From Leptospiraceae bacterium (GTDB lineage: Bacteria > Spirochaetota > Leptospiria > Leptospirales > Leptospiraceae): DNA of 60,244 nucleotides. The stretch is from NCBI GenBank assembly GCA_017996175.1, contig JAGOHK010000008.1:1-60244 (forward strand). The letters are read 5' to 3'. A program made the position numbers and the translations under genes. This document shows, piece after piece, positions 44,751-53,729 of the stretch; position 1 is the stretch's first letter, and every line of letters begins with the position of its first letter. Under the pieces are notes generated by a model. The model was not told where the DNA came from and searched no databases. It worked only from the letters and a program-made list of their open reading frames with translations.

Positions 44751-45767
44751 ATGAAAAAATTCATTCCATTGCTCCTCTTAACAGGACTGTTTACTTTTAT
44801 GTATGGAAAAGAGGACGAAGATTTTAATAATGGAGTGCAGTATAAGAATCCTGCACTCACAGATGGATTTCGGATCAGTGGAGCATTGTCAGGATTATCA
44901 GGTAGTTTTCATTCAGATTTAGAACCGAGGCTTAGGCAAGATTCTATATTTTATTCTAACCAGTTTAATTTAGATTGGTATGGTCATAAAAAATCCCGTC
45001 ATCTTAATCCAATTGGAATTTCTTATGGTAAAAATATTGGAGTGGGAACTTTGTTTGCATTCTTCGAGGCAAGGGGTATTGAAGGAGGTGAGCGCGTAAC
45101 AGGGTATAATCCCCGTTATCGATATTTGGGTTTGGGGATTGCAGGCGGAACCAATACACTGAATAGTAATGAGATTGAATTATCGATTACCGATGGCGGT
45201 TTAGGATATCAATTCAATTTTAATAAGCTATTTATAACTCCGAAGGTTTCAGGCAGACATTTTAATACAAACTTTGCACAGTACACATTTTTTTCGGGAA
45301 ATTTAGTTGGGATAGAATTTTATGAATTGCAGACAAATTCATCTGCGATATTTCTCGGAACAAAATTGCAATATTTATTAAATGAGATTTTTTCTATTTT
45401 TTTAGAAGCTTCAACAAATACATTTACGCCTATAAATGGAAATGATACAGGTTCATTGCATCAGATTACTGGATATACAAATAATATTTTATATTATACT
45501 TCGGCGACTCTTGCGCAGCAGGTAATAAGTAGTAGACTACATGCAGGATATCAGTATAACTTTAGAGAGTTAGGTATGGTATTCGGCTATCAACAGGAGA
45601 CGATAGCGACTAGTTATAGTAAATTTACTTCCCTTCCTGTCTATATAGATGGAAATAATTTTAACTTCAATACAAATCAATATTTGCTCGATCGTTTTAT
45701 ACTTTATAAAAATCCCATGAATACTGAAATAAAATCCTTCTACATAAGCCTTGTCTATGCTTACTAA
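44751..45767 (+). CDS. Probable outer-membrane beta-barrel protein
   Basis: A 338-residue protein with signal peptide MKKFIPLLLLTGLFTFMYG. The mature part is made of alternating polar/hydrophobic strands separated by turns (e.g. YRYLGLGIAGGTNTLNSNEIELSIT; FISIFLEAS..). It ends in an aromatic residue (FYISLVYAY), typical of outer-membrane barrels. I do not recognise a family. No ribosome site stands out. Confidence 0.6.
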   Translation: MKKFIPLLLLTGLFTFMYGKEDEDFNNGVQYKNPALTDGFRISGALSGLSGSFHSDLEPRLRQDSIFYSNQFNLDWYGHKKSRHLNPIGISYGKNIGVGTLFAFFEARGIEGGERVTGYNPRYRYLGLGIAGGTNTLNSNEIELSITDGGLGYQFNFNKLFITPKVSGRHFNTNFAQYTFFSGNLVGIEFYELQTNSSAIFLGTKLQYLLNEIFSIFLEASTNTFTPINGNDTGSLHQITGYTNNILYYTSATLAQQVISSRLHAGYQYNFRELGMVFGYQQETIATSYSKFTSLPVYIDGNNFNFNTNQYLLDRFILYKNPMNTEIKSFYISLVYAY

Positions 45768-45787
45768 AACTATTTCGCTATTTATCA

Positions 45788-45889
45788 TATACTCAGATTA
45801 GATTGGTTTTCGGATTTTTAATCCTGTAAATCTTGTTAATCCTGTCTAAAAAAATTTTCTTTACTGAAAACCAATCTGGCTTGAGTATA
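45788..45889. repeat. 102-bp inverted-repeat element upstream of the alkD remnant
   Basis: The outer arms TATACTCA / TGAGTATA and inner arms AGATTGGTTTTC / GAAAACCAATCT pair. The middle contains a TTAATCCTGTAAATC..TTAATCCTG word. It ends 8 bp before the ATG of the alkD remnant, so it forms that gene's leader. Confidence 0.7.
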
Positions 45890-45897
45890 GTATTACT

Positions 45898-46146
45898 ATG
45901 GAACTCGATAAATTAAGATCCAATCTTAAAAAAATCTCTAATCCGACGAAGGCAGAATTCCTACAGGGATATTTTAAAACTGGTAGCGGCGAATACGGAG
46001 AAGGCGATATTTTTATTGGAATCACAGTTCCGAATTTACGAAAAGTTGCAAAGGAATTTGAAGAAATTAAGAACCAGCGGATAATGCTTCGTTATGCGAT
46101 AGAAAAGTTTCCTAAAGACAAGCGAACCTACTATTTAAAAAAATAA
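45898..46146 (+). pseudogene. AlkD-like DNA alkylation repair gene with internal deletion
   Basis: 82 residues. The first ~60 match the start of AlkD-type HEAT-repeat DNA glycosylases (FLQGYFKTGSGEYGEGDIFIGITVPNLRKVAKE). The last ~20 (RIMLRYAIEKFPKDKRTYYL) match the family's C terminus. About 130-150 central residues of the usual ~220 are missing, including the catalytic region, yet the frame is kept. An inactive remnant is the simplest reading. Its TAA overlaps the next ATG (TAATG), so its translation may still feed the downstream kinase gene. Confidence 0.75.
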
Positions 46147-48146
46147 TGCAGCAGAAAATTCTTCAATTCCTAATCTTATTTTTCCTTTTATTTTCTTTCG
46201 TTTTTGCTGACGACCAGGTAAGAAATGGATTGTTGGAACTTTCGGATATAGATAGAGTTCATCCTCTCACCGGTGACTGGAAATTTTACTCCGGTAAAAT
46301 CCAAGAAGCTTATAAAAAAGATTTTGATGATACTAGTTGGGGATTATTTCCATTACCTGCTATTTGGTTATTCAGAAATGTTCCAAACACCAGAAATGGA
46401 TGGTATCGACTTCATATTAAAATTTCTTCTGATTTCAAAGGTGAAAGTTTAGGATTTATTACCCCAAATATTCAAGAAGCTCATCGAGCCTATTTCAATG
46501 GAGTTCTAATTGGTAAATCTGGAGCGATTGATAAAAACGGAAATATAAAGAAAAGAAATTCTAAGTCAGATTTATATTTTATTCCATCTGATTTAGTTTT
46601 TTATGATAGAGATAATATTTTAGCAATTGAAGTTGCCAATTATCGTGGGGGATTTGGTGGTATTTACAATATACCGTATCTAGGCAAATGGGAGTTAACT
46701 AAAAAAAAATTCTATAGAAATCTAATATGGATTTCTGGTATTTGTTTTTTACTTTGTATTTTCGGTATATATCATATAATTCTTTTTTTGGGGCAACCAA
46801 AAGAAAAAAGTTTTTTGTATTATAGTCTACTTAGTTTTTCATTTGCTTTTTTTACTTTAGTTAATTATAAAATAAATCTCTGGCTTATTGATAGCTTTTT
46901 TGTACAATATATACTATTTACACTTAGTTTGGGGCTAATAGGTATTTTGTTATATTTGTTAGCAAAGAGTTTATTTGATGAGGTACTTTATAAATATGAA
47001 AGAATTATTGTAATAGTTTACTTTTTTTTCTTACTCATACATCTGTCTTGTATTTTAAATGAAGATTGGTTAGTATTTCGAAACTTACACTTAGTGAGAA
47101 TCAATATTATATTAACTACTCTTTTTGCAATTCGAGCATTTATTATTATCCTCAGATCTGTATTTTTGAAAAAATCATCAGCCAAAATTGTAATTTTCGG
47201 TTATTTTATTGCCAGTCCATTTTTAGTCATTGATATCATGCGAATACTCAGCTCGAGCAAGGTTTATCCATGGTTTATTTCAGAGGGGAGTATCCTTATT
47301 ATGATAACGTACTCTTATGCCATCGCGGTAAAGAATGCTAAGACTCATGAAAAATTAATTAAGATGCAGAAGGGATATAAAGAATCTTTAAGAAAGCAAG
47401 TCATCCGAAAAACAAAGGAACTTGCCGATGCAAATGAGTCTTTGATACAAGTAAATGAATTGAAGAATCGCATATTCACTATTATCTCCCATGATTTACG
47501 AAGTCCACTGAATACACTAAATGAAATCATTTTTTTATTTCTGAAGAAATACTATTCTAAAGAAAAATTGAAGAAATACTTAGATGATATATCGTTAAAT
47601 TTAAAGCGAAATAAGTTCCTATTAGGAAATTTACTAAATTGGTCGTATACAGAGTTAGAGGAAAATAGAAATTTGCCACAGGAAATTGTGGACGTGCAGA
47701 GAATTTTACAAGAGTTAATCGAATTTTTACAAACGGCAGCAAACAAAAAGTCAATCCTATTAAAGGCAGAGAATTTAACTAATACTAATGTTTTGGCGAA
47801 TGAAAATGCGCTTAGAGTAGTTTTTGGAAATATCATTTCCAATGCAATTAAATTCACAAATCTATCAGGTGTAATTACTATTCGTATATCTAAGGCTTCC
47901 GATTATGCCGTGGTCAGTATTTCGGATAACGGTATTGGGATCTCTCCGGAGCGGCTAAGATTGATTTTGTCCAGGCATGAATTGGCATCTCTCCCAGGAA
48001 CGAACAAAGAATTGGGAACCGGCATTGGTTTAAAAATATGTATGGATTTTATTGAGAAACTAAATGGTAAGTTGGAAATCGAAAGTATTTTTGAGAAAGG
48101 TTCTACATTTCGAATTTTTTTGCCATTGCCTAAGGACAATCAATGA
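46146..48146 (+). CDS. 7TM-DISM sensor histidine kinase
   Basis: A 666-residue receptor kinase. It has a signal peptide; a periplasmic jelly-roll/galactose-binding-like domain (about 25-180, LTGDWKFYSGK..GWYRLHIKI..AYFNGVLIGKSG); about seven membrane helices (about 190-395); a coiled coil; HisKA with phospho-acceptor in IISHDLRSPLN (H449); and HATPase boxes NAIKF, ISDNGIGIS, GTGIGLKI. It starts inside the stop of the alkD remnant. It overlaps its paralogue (next gene) by 4 nt, and the three-gene unit ends in a LuxR-type regulator. Confidence 0.92.
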   Translation: MQQKILQFLILFFLLFSFVFADDQVRNGLLELSDIDRVHPLTGDWKFYSGKIQEAYKKDFDDTSWGLFPLPAIWLFRNVPNTRNGWYRLHIKISSDFKGESLGFITPNIQEAHRAYFNGVLIGKSGAIDKNGNIKKRNSKSDLYFIPSDLVFYDRDNILAIEVANYRGGFGGIYNIPYLGKWELTKKKFYRNLIWISGICFLLCIFGIYHIILFLGQPKEKSFLYYSLLSFSFAFFTLVNYKINLWLIDSFFVQYILFTLSLGLIGILLYLLAKSLFDEVLYKYERIIVIVYFFFLLIHLSCILNEDWLVFRNLHLVRINIILTTLFAIRAFIIILRSVFLKKSSAKIVIFGYFIASPFLVIDIMRILSSSKVYPWFISEGSILIMITYSYAIAVKNAKTHEKLIKMQKGYKESLRKQVIRKTKELADANESLIQVNELKNRIFTIISHDLRSPLNTLNEIIFLFLKKYYSKEKLKKYLDDISLNLKRNKFLLGNLLNWSYTELEENRNLPQEIVDVQRILQELIEFLQTAANKKSILLKAENLTNTNVLANENALRVVFGNIISNAIKFTNLSGVITIRISKASDYAVVSISDNGIGISPERLRLILSRHELASLPGTNKELGTGIGLKICMDFIEKLNGKLEIESIFEKGSTFRIFLPLPKDNQ

Positions 48147-50149
48147 AAACAAAATTTATCCAAATCGCTATTTTGATTTACTTGGCTTTAGGTATTCCTT
48201 CGTTATTTTCGGAGGATATTCCTGATAAGTCTCAGATTGAGGTTTTAGAAAATACTAAGCTTTATTCTCTCGTTGGCGATTGGAAGATAAGTCATAGATT
48301 TAGTGAAAGGTTTAAATTAAATGAATACAATGATTCAGATTGGGATTCCATTCATATTCCCGCTTCCTGGATTGGCTCAAATCGAAACGAGATTTTCGGA
48401 TGGTACAGAATTCATTTATTTATAGGGAATAAGTTACGTGGTTCGGATTTAGGATTTATACCTCCTAATTTTTTAGAGGCTTCGGAAATTTATTTTAATG
48501 GAGTTCTGATTGGCAAATTAGGAGTAATCGCTTCCGATGGAACATTAATTCAAAACAACCCTAGAGCAGATTTTTTTAGAATCGATCAGAAATTAGTTCG
48601 TTATAATGATGACAATCTGATCGCTGTAAAGACAGCTAACCTTTCAGGCGGAGCCGGAGGTACTCAGAATATTTCTTATTTTGGGGAATTTGATCTTTGT
48701 AAAACAGAATTTAATAGGCATGTCATTTATAATTCAGCCTTTGCTATATCTATGATTGGTTTAGGGATCTATCATCTTGTGATTTTTTTGAGACTTCGAA
48801 ATGATAAGGTTTATCTCTATTATTCGGGGATCGTTTTTTCCGTTGCATCATTTGTAATTTTTGTTTATAGATTTAATTATTGGTTTTTGGAGAGTTTTTA
48901 TTTGCACTTCTTTTTAGTTGCATTCTCTCTTATTTTTGGTACATTTTCGGTTTACCTATTTGCCTGCTCTTTTTTTGAATATAAATTTACGAGGGTACAT
49001 AAGATTATTCTCTTTTTTTATTTTTGGGTATGCGTTCTTGAAATTCTTCCAATCTTTTTTCCTTCTTTGTTTTTATTTAGAAATAAATACCTGATTCGAA
49101 TACATACTTTGATTAATATTCTTTTTATATTTGCAGCCATGGGATTACTTATCAAGGCATTTTTAGAAAAAAGACCTGGTTGGAATATTATTGTGGTTGG
49201 GACTACTGTATCTTTTCCGCTCTTCTTTTGGGATTCTTTCAAAGCAATGGATCTGATTCATCAAAATAATTGGGCTATTATAGAAAATTGTTTTGTAATA
49301 ACAATAACCTTTGCGGTCGCTATTTCTAAAAAATATTCCACTGAATATGAAAAATTACTTCAAATAGAGAAACAATATGCGGATGATTTAAAGTTAGACG
49401 TGGCGGATAAAACTAATAATTTGCTGAAAATAAATGAAGAATTGAAAGAGGCTAATTTAATTAAAAATAAACTCTTCAGTATTATTTCGCAGACCCTTAG
49501 AAATCCGTTAGAAAACTTGGATCAGGTTCTATATTTATTTAAAAAGAAAAAATACTCAAATATAGAATTAAAGAAGAATTTCTCAATGGTGAGTGAAAAT
49601 CTAAAACGGAATCGATTTCTTTTAGAGAACTTGCTCAATTGGTCTTATTCACAAATAGAGGATAAGGGCGAATTGGAAATGAATCGTTTAGATTTAATTC
49701 CAATTTTAGAGGAGACAATTCTTTTTTTTCAAACCGAAGCAAAAAATAAAAATATAGAAATTTTACCCTATTTTAAAAAAAATACGTACGTGTTTTCTGA
49801 TCAAAATAGTTTAAGATTAATTTTTATGAATTTGTTTTCCAATGCAATTAAGTTTACACCGAAACACGGGACGATACTAATTGAAGTGAAAAAACAAAAA
49901 TCCTTTGTTTGCATTGAAATCGCTGATTCAGGTATTGGTATTTCAGATATTTTGTTGGAAAAGATTTTAATAAAAAATGAACTCATTTCGACTATCGGTA
50001 CCGAAAATGAAAAAGGCACGGGTCTAGGTTTGAAAATAGTTAAGGACTTGATTGACAAAGTAGGTGGTACATTCCTATTAGAAACAAAAGTGAATGTAGG
50101 GACGAAAATTAAAGTTAAACTCAGAGCGGAAGAATATGGTAAAAATTAA
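48143..50149 (+). CDS. 7TM-DISM histidine kinase paralogue lacking the phospho-acceptor His
   Basis: 668 residues, co-linear with the preceding kinase: signal peptide, jelly-roll domain (GDWKISHRFSE..GWYRIHLFI..IYFNGVLIGKLG), seven membrane helices, coiled coil and kinase core. The H-box reads IISQTLRNPLEN: Gln450 replaces His and the next Asp is Thr. The ATP-binding boxes remain good (NAIKF, IADSGIGIS, GTGLGLKI). It probably cannot autophosphorylate at the usual site. A decoy, heterodimer partner or ligand co-receptor for its neighbour is inferred. Overlaps its upstream neighbour by 4 nt and the regulator gene by 14 nt. Confidence 0.9.
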   Translation: MKTKFIQIAILIYLALGIPSLFSEDIPDKSQIEVLENTKLYSLVGDWKISHRFSERFKLNEYNDSDWDSIHIPASWIGSNRNEIFGWYRIHLFIGNKLRGSDLGFIPPNFLEASEIYFNGVLIGKLGVIASDGTLIQNNPRADFFRIDQKLVRYNDDNLIAVKTANLSGGAGGTQNISYFGEFDLCKTEFNRHVIYNSAFAISMIGLGIYHLVIFLRLRNDKVYLYYSGIVFSVASFVIFVYRFNYWFLESFYLHFFLVAFSLIFGTFSVYLFACSFFEYKFTRVHKIILFFYFWVCVLEILPIFFPSLFLFRNKYLIRIHTLINILFIFAAMGLLIKAFLEKRPGWNIIVVGTTVSFPLFFWDSFKAMDLIHQNNWAIIENCFVITITFAVAISKKYSTEYEKLLQIEKQYADDLKLDVADKTNNLLKINEELKEANLIKNKLFSIISQTLRNPLENLDQVLYLFKKKKYSNIELKKNFSMVSENLKRNRFLLENLLNWSYSQIEDKGELEMNRLDLIPILEETILFFQTEAKNKNIEILPYFKKNTYVFSDQNSLRLIFMNLFSNAIKFTPKHGTILIEVKKQKSFVCIEIADSGIGISDILLEKILIKNELISTIGTENEKGTGLGLKIVKDLIDKVGGTFLLETKVNVGTKIKVKLRAEEYGKN

Positions 50150-50762
50150 AGTATTATTATTTGATGATCATGAAGTTTTCTTAGAGGGAATGAAATTTGT
50201 TTTAACGGAAAACACGCATTATACTGTCGACTCGGTATTAACCGAAGATAATTTTCGAGAAAAAATTTCGAGAGAGAATTATAAAGTATTCATACTTGAT
50301 TTTGTTGTTCCAGGGACAAATATGCTCGATATAATTTCTTTGATCCAGGAAAAATTGCCTGACGCTAAAATTATCGTGTTATCTTCTTTAAAGGATAGAA
50401 AGTTGTATAAAACTCTTAAGGAAAGAAAGGTAAATGGATATATATTCAAATCGGAGGCTAGGTTAGTTATTTTGCAAGCTATAGAAACAATTCTGAAAGG
50501 AAATGAATTTTATTCTGATCCTGAAAATGCGGAAATAGAAAAAATTGAAAGTTTTGGGAATCCCTTTGATGCTGTAACAGAAAAGGAAATAGAGATTATC
50601 CGCTATATAGTAAAAGGTGTTTCAAATAAAAAAATAGCAGAGGCATTAAATATATCTGCTAGAACAGTGGAAGCTCATAAACGAAATATAGATATGAAAT
50701 TGGGAAAACTTTCTAAAGCACAATTGATTAAACTGGCTGAAAAATGGAAATTGGTAGAGTGA
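50136..50762 (+). CDS. NarL/LuxR-family response regulator
   Basis: A 208-residue regulator. The receiver domain (1-120) has acidic pair DD at 10-11, phospho-acceptor D55 in FILDFVVPG, Ser in VLSSLKD and a conserved Lys in GYIFKSEA. The C-terminal LuxR helix-turn-helix (about 142-205) reads VTEKEIEIIRYIVKG and KKIAEALNISARTVEAHKRN. It is the natural partner of the two upstream receptor kinases, with which its gene overlaps. Target promoters are unknown. Confidence 0.93.
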   Translation: MVKIKVLLFDDHEVFLEGMKFVLTENTHYTVDSVLTEDNFREKISRENYKVFILDFVVPGTNMLDIISLIQEKLPDAKIIVLSSLKDRKLYKTLKERKVNGYIFKSEARLVILQAIETILKGNEFYSDPENAEIEKIESFGNPFDAVTEKEIEIIRYIVKGVSNKKIAEALNISARTVEAHKRNIDMKLGKLSKAQLIKLAEKWKLVE

Positions 50763-50792
50763 GGATCGTGTAAGTTCTTTGCATTTTTAGCT

Positions 50793-51323
50793 TTAGTTAA
50801 AAATTTCTTTTAACACAAGAGAAAATCCTTTCATCCATTCACCCAGTGTGATGGTATCATCGATATGAAATGTGCGAGCAGTGTTGTCAGGAAAATAAAC
50901 TTGGATACTTTTTCTTGCTGGATAAACCAACCAAACTTCATGAGCGCCAAATTGTAAGTAATCCTCAACTTTTGTTAGAAGTTTGTTGATGTCATTTCCA
51001 TCAGAAACAATTTCTACCATAAGCGGAAGAGAACGAGTAGGAATTTCTTCTTCTGGCAGTCTAGTATCCGACCAAGCTAGATCATAGCAATAACGAACAT
51101 CTTCCGCAAATTTGATTCCACCTTCGCCGCCGTAAACAGCTCCCTTGCCGGAAGAGTCTATCCAATTTTGAATCTTGGCTCCTATTCTCATTAAAATTCT
51201 AGCGTGGTTTGGTTTGGTGTATGTCATTTCTAAAGGCTCTCCTTTATAAAGTTCAAAACGTTCCCACTTAGCTGGGTTCGCTTCCATTTCGGCTACGGTT
51301 AATTTTGTCAGAGTTGTTTCCAT
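50793..51323 (-). CDS. Uma2 family (DUF820) PD-(D/E)xK protein
   Basis: A 176-residue protein. Family features: LTVAEMEANPAKWERFELYKGE at the N terminus, then DLAWSDTRLP, and PLMVEIVSDGN..LLTKVEDYLQFGAHEVWLVYP. The Asp, the Glu of LMVEIVS and the Lys of LLTKVEDYL form the nuclease-like set. Uma2 genes are abundant in cyanobacteria and leptospires and have no settled function. Confidence 0.88.
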   Translation of the reverse strand: METTLTKLTVAEMEANPAKWERFELYKGEPLEMTYTKPNHARILMRIGAKIQNWIDSSGKGAVYGGEGGIKFAEDVRYCYDLAWSDTRLPEEEIPTRSLPLMVEIVSDGNDINKLLTKVEDYLQFGAHEVWLVYPARKSIQVYFPDNTARTFHIDDTITLGEWMKGFSLVLKEIFN

Positions 51324-51354
51324 AGAGTCACCCTAGTCGCAAAGAAATTTTATG

Positions 51355-52605
51355 TCAAAACTTATATTCTTCTGGGAAAAGTCGTTCCGAGAGTTGCACT
51401 TCGCGGTCGAGTAGTTTTTGAATTTCTTCTCTTAGTCTTGCGGTTAAACTTTCCACAGTTCCCTTTTTGTCTTTTTTGTAGTTTGCATAGTATTCGGAAA
51501 TTTTGAAATCTGGCGCAAAATGCACGTAAGCCTTTTGAGGACGTTGGTAGGTATATCCAATTAACTCACTTTCAAAACGATAGATCCATTCGTAAATTCT
51601 TTCCGCAGAAGGAAAACTGGTTAGGTATTCTGTTTTGATAGAAATAAAATCATAAGCACGTTGGCAGTATTTACGTCCCCATTTTGCTTTGTCGAGGGAT
51701 GGCAGTTCGCCTTTGGGATCTGGAACTCCTACAAATACCATTTCAAAGGTAGAAAGAATTTTTCTGAGTTTGTCAATGGCGTGGTCTTCTTTGTTGTATT
51801 TTTTTAGCGCAACTGTTTCCGCTACAACATCTAAGATTCGATGTCGGAGTGCTCCAATCCGGAAGTCAAAAGTTTGGGAATCATAGGGGATAATACCGAA
51901 TTGTTTCTCGGCACGCTCCACCAGACGTTTTCCAATAGAGAGGAGTCTATGAACTATATCTTTTCCTTTTTTGGAAATGCCTAAACGTTTTTCCATAACT
52001 TCTAGAGACTTGTCTACCTCTTTACGAATTTCTTCCTTTGTACCAGACATTCTGTATTTTATAAATGCGGGTAATACAGTTATGTCGGCGGATGGGTCTG
52101 TTTTAATTGCATCTTCGTATCCCCAAAATCCTAATTGAGAAACACCAGATTGAAAGGGAAGTAGATTGTCATTCTCTGCACCTGTTGGCTCGCCTTCTGG
52201 GAATAATACTAATTTGCCCCCTGGCTTTGCTAGAATTGAGCGAGTTGTTTTTAAGGATTCCCTGTCGGTGGTTCCTGCGATTACAGAGAAAGCTCCGATG
52301 TTTTGGATGAGATTACCCACCACACCATTTCCCCAATCAAAAACCTCACGGGAAGCCATGTAGTGAAACCGAGAATACATAAGATTTCCTACCATGTAAG
52401 AAATTGGTGGCTCCTTTGTGGTTGGGTGATTGGAAATATAAATAAGTCTTTCATCTTTATATTTTTTCAGCTTTTCTTTATCCAGATCAGAAATTACGAT
52501 TTCATCGACGTTGTTTACACCTTTCATGAGGACTTTTAAGGCATTATCCATAAACCACATTAAAGGATAATTATGTATTGGGGGAATAAATGATTCGATT
52601 GACAT
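51355..52605 (-). CDS. PlsC-like acyltransferase
   Basis: A 416-residue protein with an acyltransferase domain (about 45-190). Motif I is ISNHPTTKEP: the His is followed four residues later by Glu rather than the usual Asp (H-x4-E). Motif II/III region: GGKLVLFPEGEPTG, where EG-E-P replaces the usual EGTR. A large helical C-terminal half (about 230-416) has no clear homology by eye. It probably transfers acyl chains to glycerol-phosphate-type lipids. No membrane helix is strong. Confidence 0.75.
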   Translation of the reverse strand: MSIESFIPPIHNYPLMWFMDNALKVLMKGVNNVDEIVISDLDKEKLKKYKDERLIYISNHPTTKEPPISYMVGNLMYSRFHYMASREVFDWGNGVVGNLIQNIGAFSVIAGTTDRESLKTTRSILAKPGGKLVLFPEGEPTGAENDNLLPFQSGVSQLGFWGYEDAIKTDPSADITVLPAFIKYRMSGTKEEIRKEVDKSLEVMEKRLGISKKGKDIVHRLLSIGKRLVERAEKQFGIIPYDSQTFDFRIGALRHRILDVVAETVALKKYNKEDHAIDKLRKILSTFEMVFVGVPDPKGELPSLDKAKWGRKYCQRAYDFISIKTEYLTSFPSAERIYEWIYRFESELIGYTYQRPQKAYVHFAPDFKISEYYANYKKDKKGTVESLTARLREEIQKLLDREVQLSERLFPEEYKF

Positions 52606-52675
52606 AAAGCAAGGCTATAGAATTTATCAAATAGAACAAGAAATTTTTGATAACGTGAACTGAGCAAAAGAAAAA

Positions 52676-52772
52676 AGATTACCACCGATACACACCGAGG
52701 ACACCGATAAAAGAAACGATATTTTAATATCCTCATCGGTGTTTATCTGTGTTAGCGAAAGCGATCGGTGGT
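52676..52772. repeat. GATTACCACC-family inverted repeat, copy 3
   Basis: Left arm AGATTACCACCGAT.., ACACCGAGGACACCGATAAA; right arm CATCGGTGTTTATC and ATCGGTGGT. It resembles 8926-9060 with a shorter centre. It lies between divergent genes, so it may contain or insulate their promoters. Confidence 0.7.
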
Positions 52773-52806
52773 GAAAAAAGTTCAGAGTAATATATAGAAG
52801 GTGATT

Positions 52807-53568
52807 ATGGCATTAATTGAAGAGTTTGAAAAGCAGGGTGCGTTTTTATTTCGTTGGAGATCCTACGTTCCTTCGGTGATTTTAGTTTTATCGTTTTTCT
52901 TTATACCGTTTTATAGATACCCTGATGGGAATTACGAACAACATTTGATATACCTCGGTGTATGTTTTTTAGTAAGTTTGTTTGGATTATTTATTCGTTG
53001 TTTTACGATTGGATACGCACCAGAGAAAACATCGGGTCGAAATACGAAACAGCAAGTAGCAGAAACAGTGAACCAAACAGGGATTTACTCATTGATTCGA
53101 CATCCCTTGTATGTGGGAAATTTTTTCATGTTTGCAGGTATTGCACTCTTAACGAAAAGCCTTTCTTTTGTTTTGATTTTCTTTTTTATCTATTGGTTTT
53201 ATTACGAAAGAATTATGTTTACTGAAGAGCAATTCTTACGTGGAAAGTTTGCTACCAAATACTTGAATTGGGCAAATCGCACACCTGCATTAATTCCAAG
53301 ATTTAAAGATTATAAAAAACCAGAAGTGAGTTTTTCTGTTCGAAATATTCTAAAACGAGAATATCCGAGTCTATTTGGGATTATCCTCATGTTCGTGTTT
53401 TATGATATAATCATTGTTTACTTCAACGAGACAGGAGTTTTCGAAAAAGGATTTCCAGAATTTCTAAAGCCTATTCAAATCTACGCAGCGATTGTGGGAA
53501 TTGCATTTTACATCGTCGTGCGTATAATAGTAAAATTCACAAAGTGGTTACATGTTGAGGGTAGGTAA
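52807..53568 (+). CDS. Isoprenylcysteine methyltransferase-like membrane protein
   Basis: A 253-residue protein with about five to six membrane helices. The conserved core of ICMT/PEMT-like methyltransferases is present: GIYSLIRHPLYVGNFF, then YYERIMFTEEQFL..FATKYLNWANRTPALIP. These enzymes use SAM to methylate lipids or small molecules. An in-frame GTG lies at 52801, but AGAAGG overlaps it, so I choose the ATG at 52807. The substrate is unknown. Confidence 0.8.
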   Translation: MALIEEFEKQGAFLFRWRSYVPSVILVLSFFFIPFYRYPDGNYEQHLIYLGVCFLVSLFGLFIRCFTIGYAPEKTSGRNTKQQVAETVNQTGIYSLIRHPLYVGNFFMFAGIALLTKSLSFVLIFFFIYWFYYERIMFTEEQFLRGKFATKYLNWANRTPALIPRFKDYKKPEVSFSVRNILKREYPSLFGIILMFVFYDIIIVYFNETGVFEKGFPEFLKPIQIYAAIVGIAFYIVVRIIVKFTKWLHVEGR

Positions 53569-53596
53569 CTATTGCCAACGTTCTACAATTAAGAAT

Positions 53597-53688
53597 TTTT
53601 CACCGCGAAGGATACTAAGTTCCACAAAGGATTTTATGAAGAATCTCTTTTTTTCTTCGAGTTCTTCGTTCACTTCGCGGTTAATTTC
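53597..53688. repeat. Dispersed inverted repeat (CCGCGAAG type)
   Basis: CACCGCGAAGGA..CTAAGTTCC at the left and GAGTTCTTCG..CACTTCGCGGTTA at the right pair partly. It lies between convergent genes and may act as a terminator. Similar CCGCGAAG/CTTCGCGG intergenic words are widespread in bacteria. Confidence 0.5.
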
Positions 53689-53729
53689 TTTTCTCTCTTC
53701 GTTAACTTAATGACAGGACTGTATTTATT

